From: Roseburia lenta
GTDB lineage: Bacteria > Bacillota > Clostridia > Lachnospirales > Lachnospiraceae
Length of the DNA: 64,000 bases
NCBI RefSeq assembly: GCF_014287435.1
Contig: NZ_JACOPG010000001.1
Coordinates: forward strand, 186,001 to 250,000
Reading direction: 5' to 3'
A program made the translations under genes and the position numbers. The notes beneath the pieces are model-generated. The model was not told the origin of the DNA. It saw only the letters and a list, made by a program, of their open reading frames with translations, and did not search any database. Numbering within the stretch: the stretch's first letter is position 1; the number at the start of each line of letters is the position of its first letter. Shown in pieces: positions 45,196 through 53,391 of this stretch.

Positions 45196-45272
45196 AGACA
45201 GAAACCCGAAACTACTGATAAATCCCAAGCCAGCCTGACACTTATCAGTGGTCTCGGATCATCCTCCTGTCT
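45196..45272 (-). promoter_or_regulatory. Structured pnp leader hairpin
   Basis: 16-base arms 45206-45221 and 45242-45257 pair with one G-U and one mismatch, and are closed by AGACAG/CTGTCT (45196-45201 with 45267-45272). It lies between the rpsO terminator and pnp. In E. coli a pnp leader duplex cut by RNase III mediates autoregulation; a similar role here is inference. Confidence 0.6.
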
Positions 45273-45304
45273 GATAACCGGTAACTTATGGGCAATCCCA
45301 TACG

Positions 45305-45337
45305 AAAAATTGGGCGGAATAGAAAACTACCCCGCCC
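45305..45337 (-). terminator. Intrinsic terminator/attenuator after rpsO
   Basis: 11 bp stem (45312-45322 with 45327-45337, two G-U pairs), AAAA/TTTT loop, then AATTTTT. No clear pnp promoter follows, so read-through probably feeds pnp. Confidence 0.82.
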
Positions 45338-45348
45338 ATGCAAGCAAA

Positions 45349-45615
45349 TTATTTTCTTAAACCTAAACGCTCGATCAAAGAACGATATCTCTCGATATCA
45401 ACGTCCTTAAGATATGCTAAGAGATTACGTCTCTTACCGATCATCTTTAACATACCACGTCTAGAATGGTGATCCTTTGGGTTTTCCTTTAAATGCTCGG
45501 TCAACTCCTGGATTCTTGCTGTAAGAACTGCTACCTGAACTTCCGGTGAACCTGTATCACCAGGTGTTCTAGCGTATTCTTCCATAATTGCTGTTTTCTT
45601 TTCCTTTGAAATCAT
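45349..45615 (-). CDS. rpsO: 30S ribosomal protein S15
   Basis: 88 residues, standard length, with [22 protein letters not shown] and [22 protein letters not shown]. Binds 16S rRNA helices 20-22. TAGGAGGT precedes the ATG. Own promoter and a folded leader. Confidence 0.98.
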   Translation of the reverse strand: MISKEKKTAIMEEYARTPGDTGSPEVQVAVLTARIQELTEHLKENPKDHHSRRGMLKMIGKRRNLLAYLKDVDIERYRSLIERLGLRK

Positions 45616-45703
45616 GTTTCTACCTCCTAAAATTTCATACGCCTGTACTCAGCATAAGGTCGGAGTTTCCAAATACCGAATACGGGTAAAATCATACCAA
45701 AAG
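45616..45703 (-). promoter_or_regulatory. rpsO 5' leader, candidate S15 autoregulatory element
   Basis: About 85 bases between the promoter and rpsO. GTATTCGG (near 45679) can pair with CTGAGTAC (near 45655) in an 8 bp stem, with GGAAACTCC inside. Ribosomal S15 commonly represses its own mRNA through leader structures; no match to a known class was established. Confidence 0.4.
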
Positions 45704-45732
45704 AGTATAACACAGGTTGTATATCCTGTAAA
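45704..45732 (-). promoter_or_regulatory. Sigma-A type promoter of rpsO-pnp
   Basis: TTTACA (45727-45732), 17 bp spacer, TATACT (45704-45709). Confidence 0.75.
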
Positions 45733-45745
45733 GATATTTATTGTA

Positions 45746-46786
45746 TCAATCTAACAATCTTGTGCAGCAGATCGGTGATCTGTTGAAGGCACTGGAAATA
45801 ATGATACCGGTACGTTCGGTGCTGGCATGCACGATCTGTCCGCCGCCGATATAAATAGCCACATGGCTGATACTCTTGCCACTGCCGTAAAATATCAGAT
45901 CTCCCGGCATCAATTCGGAAGTGCTGACTCTGGTACCGTAATTTGCCTGTGCACGGGAAGAATGTGGCAGACTGTAACCGTATTTTGCAAAAATGGAAAG
46001 GACAAAACCGGAACAATCCGCACCATTGGTCAGGCTGGTGCCGCCCCAGACATAAGGATTGCCTACAAACTGGGTCGCATAGTTGACAAGATCCACACGG
46101 ACATCCGATACACCCTGTCCGTATCTTGCCTCTGACATAGTCATGGCATCTGCAAGAGTCGTTGCACATGTCACATAGTCACCGCTGACATAGCCATATT
46201 CGCCATCAATATTGACCTGCACCCATCCATCGGTCTCCGATACGATCTCTAACTCCTCGCCCTCCGGCATGGTCGCTAAGATCTCAGATGTGGTATTTGG
46301 CTCTAAGCGTACACGCAAAGAGTCAGTATTGACTGTGGCAGTATAACGTGCCACCTCGTTTGCCTTGGTGATCGCTGCATCACCGGTCAGAAGATATTCG
46401 GATAAGACATAGCCTTCTACCTCACCGGAAGAAATATGTGTCCAGTCTCCCTCTGTGCCTAAGATCTCACATCCGGCGTTTTCCGGTAACTTGCCTACCA
46501 TAGAAGCATCGGTTGAGGCTGCTTCTCTGATATTGATATTGCCCTCTACATTGGCTAGTCCTAAATTAGCATAGCCAAAGGTATCTAACTGTGCCGTACC
46601 GGTGGTCTCCACATCCGCATCCGATACCTGCGGCATGGCTGCCGCTTCCTCTACATTGACTGCAGCAGATGCCACGATACCTGCAGTCAATCCCTGCGAC
46701 TGCATCTGTTTGCTGCTATAGCAAAAAGAAAATATAAGGCATCCTGCACATGCCACCGAAATTGCACTAATCAATCGATTCTTCAC
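45746..46786 (-). CDS. SH3-domain NlpC/P60 peptidoglycan endopeptidase
   Basis: Cleaves stem-peptide bonds in peptidoglycan. 346 residues from a GTG at 46786, five bases after GGGAGG; the open frame to 46849 crosses a terminator hairpin. N-terminal signal/anchor (LISAISVACAGCLIFSFCY), two bacterial SH3 domains (about 78-135 and 150-205), then NlpC/P60 with C258 (GADCSGF), H308 and H320. Regulated from a consensus promoter with a WalR-like box upstream. Monocistronic. Confidence 0.92.
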   Translation of the reverse strand: MKNRLISAISVACAGCLIFSFCYSSKQMQSQGLTAGIVASAAVNVEEAAAMPQVSDADVETTGTAQLDTFGYANLGLANVEGNINIREAASTDASMVGKLPENAGCEILGTEGDWTHISSGEVEGYVLSEYLLTGDAAITKANEVARYTATVNTDSLRVRLEPNTTSEILATMPEGEELEIVSETDGWVQVNIDGEYGYVSGDYVTCATTLADAMTMSEARYGQGVSDVRVDLVNYATQFVGNPYVWGGTSLTNGADCSGFVLSIFAKYGYSLPHSSRAQANYGTRVSTSELMPGDLIFYGSGKSISHVAIYIGGGQIVHASTERTGIIISSAFNRSPICCTRLLD

Positions 46787-46829
46787 AATGTCCTCCCAAA
46801 TCCAATCTGAATTTCCCAAAATTTCCACT

Positions 46830-46855
46830 AAAAAAACAGCAGCAAACACTGCTGT
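46830..46855 (-). terminator. Hairpin with T-run in the nlpC leader / ribF terminator
   Basis: Perfect 7 bp stem (46836-46842 with 46849-46855), six-base loop, then TTTTTTT. It ends the rimP-ribF operon, but also begins within a few bases of the predicted nlpC transcription start. Confidence 0.82.
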
Positions 46856-46863
46856 CTTTTTGC

Positions 46864-46892
46864 ATTATAGCAAGACATATTTCATCTGTCAA
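46864..46892 (-). promoter_or_regulatory. Perfect consensus sigma-A promoter of the NlpC/P60 gene
   Basis: TTGACA (46887-46892), 17 bp spacer, TATAAT (46864-46869): no deviation from consensus. Confidence 0.9.
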
Positions 46893-46899
46893 CAAATTT

Positions 46900-46916
46900 G
46901 TAACAATTATGTAACA
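46900..46916 (-). promoter_or_regulatory. WalR-type box upstream of the NlpC/P60 promoter
   Basis: TGTTAC-N5-TGTTAC fits the published WalR consensus TGTWAH-N5-TGTWAH exactly. It ends seven bases upstream of the -35 box. WalRK controls cell-wall hydrolases in Firmicutes, matching the gene product. Binding by a WalR homologue here is inferred. Confidence 0.65.
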
Positions 46917-46918
46917 AA

Positions 46919-47836
46919 CTAATGATTAAAGTAAGAAAGTGCCGTTTTCTTATCCCTCTCCATCTGTGCAAAGAGTTCCTCTACGGAGTCGAACTTCTTT
47001 TCATCACGGATATGGGAAAGAAATACCACACGCGCGTCCTTTTCATAGACATCCTGATCAAAATCCAAAATATGTGTCTCGATCCCCATTTGATTTTCCC
47101 CGGTCACCGTCGGCTTGACACCAACATTGGTCACACCGTGATATATATGATGCTCGATCTCGATCTTGGTCACATAAACGCCGTTTTTCGGCAGTAACTT
47201 GTCCTCCGGCGGGATCAGATTGATCGTCGGCATCCCCATCTTGCTTCCCAGATGATAGCCATGCACGATCTCGCCCCAGACAAAGTATTCATAGCCCAGA
47301 AGTTCGTTGCCCTTTTCTATATTACCAGCAGCGATCTCTTCACGGACATAGGTAGAACTGATATCCCTGTGATCCTTTTGCAGTTTTTCCACGACCTCCA
47401 AGGTAAAACCATAGGTCTTGGAAAGTTCCTCCAGCATCTTGGCATTGCCCCGTCCCATCCTGCCAAAGGAAAAGTCGGTGCCGCAGACTAAGTATTTCAT
47501 GTGAAAATTCTCAACCAATAGGCGGATAAATTCTTCCGGTTCCAACTGCATGATCTCCTTTTCAAAAGAACACTGCGCCAGATAATCGATTTTTTCTTCT
47601 TCCAGAATATGTGCCCGCTCTGCATTTGTAATCAAGAGTTTGGTCATATCCTTTTTCAGACGGATCCGCGGTGATACATCAAAAGTCAGGACACAGGATG
47701 CCAACCCCTTTTCTTTTTGCCCACGCAGTTTTTCCGTTAAAAGTTCATGCCCCTTATGTATACCGTCAAACTTACCTACCGTGACGGCTGTATTTTCTGA
47801 AATCGTCTCATTTACCAGCGAAGTAATTATCTTCAT
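46919..47836 (-). CDS. ribF: Bifunctional riboflavin kinase / FAD synthetase
   Basis: Makes FMN and FAD from riboflavin. 305 residues: N-terminal adenylyltransferase (TVGKFDGIHKGHELL, about 22-36; LVCGTDFSFGRMGRGN; DHRDISSTYVREEI) and C-terminal kinase (HGYHLGSKMGMPTINL, PKNGVYVTKIEI). Overlaps truB by ATGA. Last gene of the rimP operon. Confidence 0.97.
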   Translation of the reverse strand: MKIITSLVNETISENTAVTVGKFDGIHKGHELLTEKLRGQKEKGLASCVLTFDVSPRIRLKKDMTKLLITNAERAHILEEEKIDYLAQCSFEKEIMQLEPEEFIRLLVENFHMKYLVCGTDFSFGRMGRGNAKMLEELSKTYGFTLEVVEKLQKDHRDISSTYVREEIAAGNIEKGNELLGYEYFVWGEIVHGYHLGSKMGMPTINLIPPEDKLLPKNGVYVTKIEIEHHIYHGVTNVGVKPTVTGENQMGIETHILDFDQDVYEKDARVVFLSHIRDEKKFDSVEELFAQMERDKKTALSYFNH

Positions 47837-48732
47837 GTCGTCTCCAAAAACATCTTTTTTAGTTTGAACTGATGCTCATTTAAGTGATATATCCCAACAA
47901 ATCTGCCATCTGACAGATATATGCGTACCAGATCTCCCTCATCGATCGCCTCGTCTGCCCTTGCCTGCATCTGCTCGATCGCGTTGCCGTTTACCAGTCT
48001 CTTATCTGCTTCCTCTGATGCATATACCTTGGGATAAGCAGAAAAGACCTGATCGATCGGCAGCAGGATCTGATCCAGCCGGTCTTCCTTTTTGGCTTCC
48101 TCGATCTGGGCTAAGGTCAGACTGTCTGCCACGGCAAAAGAAGCCACCTGCGTACGCACCAGACTCTCCATACAGCCTCCGCATCCCAAAGCCTGTCCGA
48201 TATCCTGACAAAGGGTACGGATATAAGTTCCCTTGGAACAATGCACTTCCATGGTAACCAGAGGCAGTGCAATATTTTTTATTCGGATCTCATAAATGGT
48301 GACCGGTCGGGGCTTTCTCTCCACCTCGATCCCTTTTCTCGCCAGATTACAGAGTTTCTGTCCTCCTACTTTAAGAGCCGAGTACATAGGCGGAACTTGC
48401 TCGATCTGCCCCACAAACTGCCCGACTGCCCGCCGGACCGCATCCTCTGTCACAGTAACAGCATGCTCCTCTAAGACCTGCCCTGTCATATCCTGCGTAT
48501 CGGTAACGACCCCCAGCCGCATGACCGCCTCATAGGTCTTGTCCTTGTCTGTCAAAAGATCACAGACCTTGGTCGCCTTTCCGATACAGACCGGAAGCAC
48601 CCCTGTGGCATCCGGATCCAGCGTACCGGTATGCCCTATCTTTTTTATACCAAGGATGCCGCGCATCTTCGCGACCACATCGAACGAAGTATACCCGGCT
48701 TCCTTGTAAACGTTTATAATTCCACTTTTCAT
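47833..48732 (-). CDS. truB: tRNA pseudouridine(55) synthase
   Basis: 299 residues. GHTGTLDPDATGVLPVCIGKATK contains the catalytic Asp (about residue 40); QIEQVPPMYSALKVGGQKLCNLAR and CSKGTYIRTLCQDIG are family motifs, followed by a C-terminal PUA-like part. 7 bp after nrnA. Confidence 0.97.
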   Translation of the reverse strand: MKSGIINVYKEAGYTSFDVVAKMRGILGIKKIGHTGTLDPDATGVLPVCIGKATKVCDLLTDKDKTYEAVMRLGVVTDTQDMTGQVLEEHAVTVTEDAVRRAVGQFVGQIEQVPPMYSALKVGGQKLCNLARKGIEVERKPRPVTIYEIRIKNIALPLVTMEVHCSKGTYIRTLCQDIGQALGCGGCMESLVRTQVASFAVADSLTLAQIEEAKKEDRLDQILLPIDQVFSAYPKVYASEEADKRLVNGNAIEQMQARADEAIDEGDLVRIYLSDGRFVGIYHLNEHQFKLKKMFLETT

Positions 48733-48739
48733 ATGCTAC

Positions 48740-49696
48740 CTATTGTGCTAACTGTTCCTTGACATCCGTCACGATACCATCGATCAATGCCCATGGATCA
48801 TCCCCTTCGACTGTAAAGCCTGCGGCCTTTTTATGTCCGCCGCCATGGTATTTCATAGCGATCTGTGACAGGTCGACCCGGTCTCCCTTGCAGCGTGTGC
48901 TGACCTTATAAGCCCCCGGTTCCAGACCGTAAAGAAAGATCGCCACCTCGGCTTCCTTTGTCATACGGAGTTGGCTGACAATGCCGTCCAAATGCTTTGG
49001 CAGGACTGAAAATTCTGCCATTTCCTCCTGTGTGATCACAGAAGCGATACACTCTGCATCTTCATAGAGCCGGCTCTTTAAGAGTGCCTGCCCTAAGATC
49101 TTGTTCTGGGCAAAGGTCTTTTCATAAAAAGTCTTATCTACGATGGTCGGATAATCTATCCCCAGGTCCATCAGACACCCCGCAACTTCCATGGTATGAC
49201 TGGAAGTACAGGAATACTGAAAGACACCGGTATCATGGATCATGCCTGTGTATATGCACTCAGCGATCTCCTTTGTGATCTTAGCCGGATCCATGCTATC
49301 GTAGACAAGTTCACTGGCAGAAGATGCATCTGCCACGATCTTATTCTTATCCGCAAATGCCTGATTACTGACATGGTGGTCAATGCAGATCGTCCTTTTT
49401 GCTGTCTCAAAAAATTTGACCGCATCCCCAAGTCTTGTCGCATCCCCACAATCTAAGACAATGCAAAGGTCAAACGACTCCTCGCTATCCTTTGCCTCCA
49501 AGATCTTGTCTGCGCCCTGTAAAAACTGAAAGATCCTTGGGATCGGCTCTAAGAACACACAGACCTTAACTTGTGGGTAATAGGTGGTGATGTAATTGTA
49601 GGTTGCCAGGCAGGAGCCCACGCAATCTCCATCCGGGCGGATATGTCCGGCGATCGCCACACTTGATACATTTTGCAGTTCCTGATCTAATTGCAT
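48740..49696 (-). CDS. nrnA: DHH-family oligoribonuclease / pAp phosphatase NrnA
   Basis: Degrades nanoRNAs and 3'-phosphoadenosine 5'-phosphate. 318 residues with GHIRPDGDCVGSCLA (DGD motif, about 17-31), IVLDCGDATRLGD, the DHH motif in CIDHHVSNQAFAD, and the DHHA1 segment KYHGGGHKKAAGFTVEG. Standard position between rbfA and truB. Confidence 0.95.
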   Translation of the reverse strand: MQLDQELQNVSSVAIAGHIRPDGDCVGSCLATYNYITTYYPQVKVCVFLEPIPRIFQFLQGADKILEAKDSEESFDLCIVLDCGDATRLGDAVKFFETAKRTICIDHHVSNQAFADKNKIVADASSASELVYDSMDPAKITKEIAECIYTGMIHDTGVFQYSCTSSHTMEVAGCLMDLGIDYPTIVDKTFYEKTFAQNKILGQALLKSRLYEDAECIASVITQEEMAEFSVLPKHLDGIVSQLRMTKEAEVAIFLYGLEPGAYKVSTRCKGDRVDLSQIAMKYHGGGHKKAAGFTVEGDDPWALIDGIVTDVKEQLAQ

Positions 49697-49706
49697 AAGA
49701 TCCTCC

Positions 49707-50063
49707 TTAGTTGCCCTGATTCAGATCATCGATCATCTTTGACATTCTGACGCCATATTCAATCGACTGATCCAAAATAAACTGAATCTCCGGTGTATTG
49801 CGCAAATTGATATTGGATGCCAAGAGTTTGCGGATATAGCCCGCAGAACTGCGCAAGCCCTCCATCGTATCAGCCTGAGCTTTTTCATCGCCCAAGACAC
49901 TGATATAGGCTTTTGCCGTCTTTAAATCCGGTGCCACCTCTACAGCCACAACACTGCAAAGGGAACTGACACGCGGATCCTTGATCTCACCGCGGATGAT
50001 GTTGCTCAATTCGCGGTGAACCTCCTCGTTGATCCTTGTATTTTTAATACTTCTTTTTTTCAT
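49707..50063 (-). CDS. rbfA: 30S ribosome-binding factor A
   Basis: Late 30S maturation and cold-adaptation factor with a KH-type fold. 118 residues: RINEEVHRELSNIIRGEIKDPRV, then TAKAYISVLGDE. 3 bp after infB. Confidence 0.96.
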   Translation of the reverse strand: MKKRSIKNTRINEEVHRELSNIIRGEIKDPRVSSLCSVVAVEVAPDLKTAKAYISVLGDEKAQADTMEGLRSSAGYIRKLLASNINLRNTPEIQFILDQSIEYGVRMSKMIDDLNQGN

Positions 50064-50066
50064 ATC

Positions 50067-52799
50067 CTACCTCGGTACTTCTACCATAATATATGCTTCG
50101 ATCACATCATCTTCAGCGATGTCATTAAATCCGTCTAATACAAGACCACATTCAAATCCTGCCTTAACTTCCTTCACGTCATCCTTGAAACGCTTGAGTG
50201 ATGCCAGATCACCTTCAAAGATCTGCTCGCCCTCACGGGATACGCGGACTTTACATCCACGCTGGAAGTAACCGTCCAAGACATAAGATCCGGCGATATT
50301 TCCGACATCAGATGCCTTGAAGATCTGACGTACCTGTGCATGACCGATAACCTTTTCCTCATAAACAGGATCCAGCATACCCTTCATGGCTGCTTCCACA
50401 TCCTCGATGGCATTGTAGATGACCTTGTAAAGTCTGACGTCTACGCCTTCTCTGTCCGCGGTAGCCTTAGCCATGGCATCCGGTCTGACGTTAAAACCGA
50501 TGATGATGGCATTGGATGCAGATGCTAAGATAACATCACTTTCATTGATGGCACCAACACCGCCATGAATGATCTTAACCACAACTTCGTCGTTGGAAAG
50601 TTTTACCAGAGACTGCTTCACTGCCTCGACAGAACCCTGTACGTCTGCCTTGACGATGATATTGAGTTCCTTCACATTACCGGACTGGATCTGTGAGAAG
50701 AGATCGTCTAATGACATTCTGGTCTTAGTATCTTCAATTAACTTATTCTTACTCTCGGAAATAAATGTCTCCGCAAAGTTTCTTGCTTCTTTTTCAGAAT
50801 CCATGGAAACAAAGATCTCACCTGCATTCGGTACATCACTCAGTCCTAAGATCTCTACCGGTGTAGATGGTGTTGCTACCTTGACTCTGCGTCCGTTTTC
50901 ATCGATCATGGCACGGACTTTACCATAAGAACTTCCGGCTGCGATCGGATCTCCCACATGCAGGGTACCCTTCTGTACCAAAACGGTTGCAACTGCACCG
51001 CGGCCCTTATCCAACTGTGCCTCAATGACAAGACCTCTTGCCGTACGCTTTGGATTTGCCTTTAATTCCAAGACTTCTGCGGTCAAAAGGATCATTTCCA
51101 GTAATTCATCGATACCTTCGTGTGTATGTGCAGATACCGGTACGAAGATGGTACTTCCGCCCCAATCTTCCGGGATCAGTTCATACTCGGATAATTCCTG
51201 CTTTACACGTTCTACATTTGCGTTTGGCTTATCGATCTTGTTGATCGCAACGATGATCTCAATGCCTGCTGCCTTTGCATGGTTGATCGCCTCAACCGTC
51301 TGTGGCATAACGCCATCATCGGCTGCAACAACTAGAATTGCAATATCGGTAGAATTGGCACCACGCATACGCATAGCGGTAAATGCCTCATGTCCCGGTG
51401 TATCTAAGAAGGTGATCTTCTGTCCATTGACTGATACCATGTAAGCACCAATGTGCTGTGTGATACCGCCTGCCTCGCGGTCTGTCACCTTAGTGTCACG
51501 GATAGCATCCAAAAGGGATGTCTTACCATGGTCAACGTGTCCCATAACGCAGACAACCGGTGGACGGGCAACCATATCTTCTTCTGACTCTTCATCCTCG
51601 CGAAGAAGTTCCTCGATCACATCTACCTTGACTTCCGGCTCACAGATGCAGTTGAACTCAAGTGCGATCTCTTCTGCCTGCTCGTAGTCGATATCCTGGT
51701 TTACGGTAACCATGATGCCCTTCATAAAGAGTTTCTTAACGATCACAGATGCCTGCACTTTCATCTTGTCAGCCAATTCCTTGATCGTAATATGCTCAGG
51801 CAGGGTCAGTGTAATGATCTCGTTCGGATCCTTTTCTGCCGGCTTTGGCTGTGGCGCCTTATTCTTCTTCTTGCCACCGTTCTTCTCCAAGTTTACATAG
51901 CGTTCCTGCTTCTTAGAGCCAAACTGATCGTGCTCATGTTTCTTTTTATTGTTGCGGTTGTTGTCGCGGCTTCCCTTTGCATTCATATCTGCAGCTGGCG
52001 CAGCCGGAGCAGCATTGTTTCTGCGGTTGTCACCGGCAAATCCACCACCGTTTGGACGGTTGCCGTTTGGTCTGTTGCCACGATTGCCGTCGTTATTGCG
52101 CGGTCTGCGGTTGTCGCCTGCGTTTACGCGGCTGCTCGGACGGTCATTTTCTGACATTTGGCGTGGACGGATCGGACGATTACCGTTTGGTCTGTCACCA
52201 CGGTTGCCATTCTCACGTCTGTCCTGGCGTTCCTGTCTGTCCTGACGCTCCTTGCGCTCCAATCTCTCCTGACGTTCCTTCTCCTCCTGTACGCGGTGGG
52301 AAGGTCTGACGGTACGCTCACTCTCCGGACGGATTGTGATTCTTCCCTGTGCCGGACGTCCGGAACCGGAACGGTCACCACGATTGCCATTTTGTCTGTC
52401 ACCATCCGGTCTTCTTCTCGGACGGTCACCATCACGGCGAGGTCTCTGCTGCTTGCTGTACTGGGCATTAAAGACAGCGGAAATGCTTGATTTCTTCTTC
52501 GGACGTGCATTTTCTTCCTTATGCTCTGCCTTCTTTTCCCCGGTCTTTGCCCCTTCTTTTGCAGGTTCTTCTTTTACCACTGCCTCTTTCTTTGCTTCTG
52601 TCTTCTTCTCCGGTGCTTCTTTTACTTCTTTTTTGACCGGTTCTGCCTTTTTAAACTTCTTTTCTACGATCGCGATCGCAGCATCCTCAATGCTGTTTTG
52701 GCTCTTTACTTCTATTCCGTTTGCAGCAAGTGTTGCAACAACTTCTTTTGTTTCTACACCTAACTGTTTTGCTAATTCATATACTCTAACTTTTGCCAT
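50067..52799 (-). CDS. infB: Translation initiation factor IF-2 with long RG/NR-rich N-terminal region
   Basis: GTPase that positions initiator tRNA. 910 residues. IF2_N domains lie at about 1-50 and 325-380. Between them is a low-complexity, Arg/Gly/Asn/Asp-rich stretch (about 55-300, repeats such as [11 protein letters not shown]). G domain from about residue 410: [35 protein letters not shown]. Domains II-IV follow to the C-terminus. The disordered part is longer than in Bacillus IF-2 (716 residues). Confidence 0.98.
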   Translation of the reverse strand: MAKVRVYELAKQLGVETKEVVATLAANGIEVKSQNSIEDAAIAIVEKKFKKAEPVKKEVKEAPEKKTEAKKEAVVKEEPAKEGAKTGEKKAEHKEENARPKKKSSISAVFNAQYSKQQRPRRDGDRPRRRPDGDRQNGNRGDRSGSGRPAQGRITIRPESERTVRPSHRVQEEKERQERLERKERQDRQERQDRRENGNRGDRPNGNRPIRPRQMSENDRPSSRVNAGDNRRPRNNDGNRGNRPNGNRPNGGGFAGDNRRNNAAPAAPAADMNAKGSRDNNRNNKKKHEHDQFGSKKQERYVNLEKNGGKKKNKAPQPKPAEKDPNEIITLTLPEHITIKELADKMKVQASVIVKKLFMKGIMVTVNQDIDYEQAEEIALEFNCICEPEVKVDVIEELLREDEESEEDMVARPPVVCVMGHVDHGKTSLLDAIRDTKVTDREAGGITQHIGAYMVSVNGQKITFLDTPGHEAFTAMRMRGANSTDIAILVVAADDGVMPQTVEAINHAKAAGIEIIVAINKIDKPNANVERVKQELSEYELIPEDWGGSTIFVPVSAHTHEGIDELLEMILLTAEVLELKANPKRTARGLVIEAQLDKGRGAVATVLVQKGTLHVGDPIAAGSSYGKVRAMIDENGRRVKVATPSTPVEILGLSDVPNAGEIFVSMDSEKEARNFAETFISESKNKLIEDTKTRMSLDDLFSQIQSGNVKELNIIVKADVQGSVEAVKQSLVKLSNDEVVVKIIHGGVGAINESDVILASASNAIIIGFNVRPDAMAKATADREGVDVRLYKVIYNAIEDVEAAMKGMLDPVYEEKVIGHAQVRQIFKASDVGNIAGSYVLDGYFQRGCKVRVSREGEQIFEGDLASLKRFKDDVKEVKAGFECGLVLDGFNDIAEDDVIEAYIMVEVPR

Positions 52800-52823
52800 A
52801 CTATATCCTCCATTATTCAGTTG

Positions 52824-53129
52824 TTATACCAGTGTGATTTTCTTTTTTACAGCCTGTGCCAGATTTTCATCTGTGATCGCAACGGATGCCCGGAACTCTT
52901 TGCCGATTGCATGCCCCAGATTCTCTTTTTTGCCATAAAAAACAAGGTCGCACTCATAAAATTCACACATGTTCGTAAAACTCTTTTTGGTATTGTCAGA
53001 TGCATCTTCTGCAACCAGCACCAGCCATGCCTTGCCTTCTTTGACAGCCTTTTCCACGGAAAATTCTCCGCTGACTACTTTTCCCGCTTTTGTTGCCATA
53101 CCAAGCATCGCCAAAGCCTTATCCTGCAT
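52824..53129 (-). CDS. ylxQ: L7Ae/L30e-like ribosomal protein family, YlxQ
   Basis: 101 residues: LAMLGMATKAGKVVSGEFSVEKAVKEGKAWLVLVAEDASDNT matches the L7Ae/Gadd45 RNA-binding fold. It is the conserved gene between ylxR and infB; role in ribosome or RNA metabolism is not settled. It abuts ylxR without gap. Confidence 0.93.
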   Translation of the reverse strand: MQDKALAMLGMATKAGKVVSGEFSVEKAVKEGKAWLVLVAEDASDNTKKSFTNMCEFYECDLVFYGKKENLGHAIGKEFRASVAITDENLAQAVKKKITLV

Positions 53130-53390
53130 TTAGATCATCTCCTCTTCCAATCGTTTTACAATATCTTCTGGTATCTTACACTTCAATGAACGTTCCAATC
53201 CCTTATTCTTCATCGCCTTGTGAAAACATTCGATGTCTTTACAAATGTAAGCCCCTCTGCCATTGGCTCTGCCGCTGGCATCCACAAGAAAGGTATCCTC
53301 CGGTGTCTTTACCACGCGGACTAAAAGGGATTTGTCTTTCATTTCATTACATCCCACACACTTGCGCTGTGGAATTTTTTTGCCATTCAT
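53130..53390 (-). CDS. ylxR: YlxR/DUF448 family RNA-binding protein (RnpM)
   Basis: 86 residues from the ATG at 53390 (MNGKKIPQRKCVGCNEMKDK), two bases after the nusA stop; an upstream in-frame extension lies inside nusA. The CVGC motif, RVVKTPEDTFLVDASGRANGRGAYIC and GLERSLK are typical. The Bacillus homologue has been reported to bind RNase P RNA. Confidence 0.93.
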   Translation of the reverse strand: MNGKKIPQRKCVGCNEMKDKSLLVRVVKTPEDTFLVDASGRANGRGAYICKDIECFHKAMKNKGLERSLKCKIPEDIVKRLEEEMI

Positions 53391-53391
53391 T

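Noticed and set aside
45738..46169. 143-residue Cys-rich minus-strand ORF
   Set aside because: It is an alternative frame of the NlpC/P60 domain coding sequence; the composition reflects the frame shift.
51890..52640. Tandem DNA repeat or CRISPR-like array
   Set aside because: The near-repeats are codons for the RG/NR-rich IF-2 insert, without constant spacers or repeat length.
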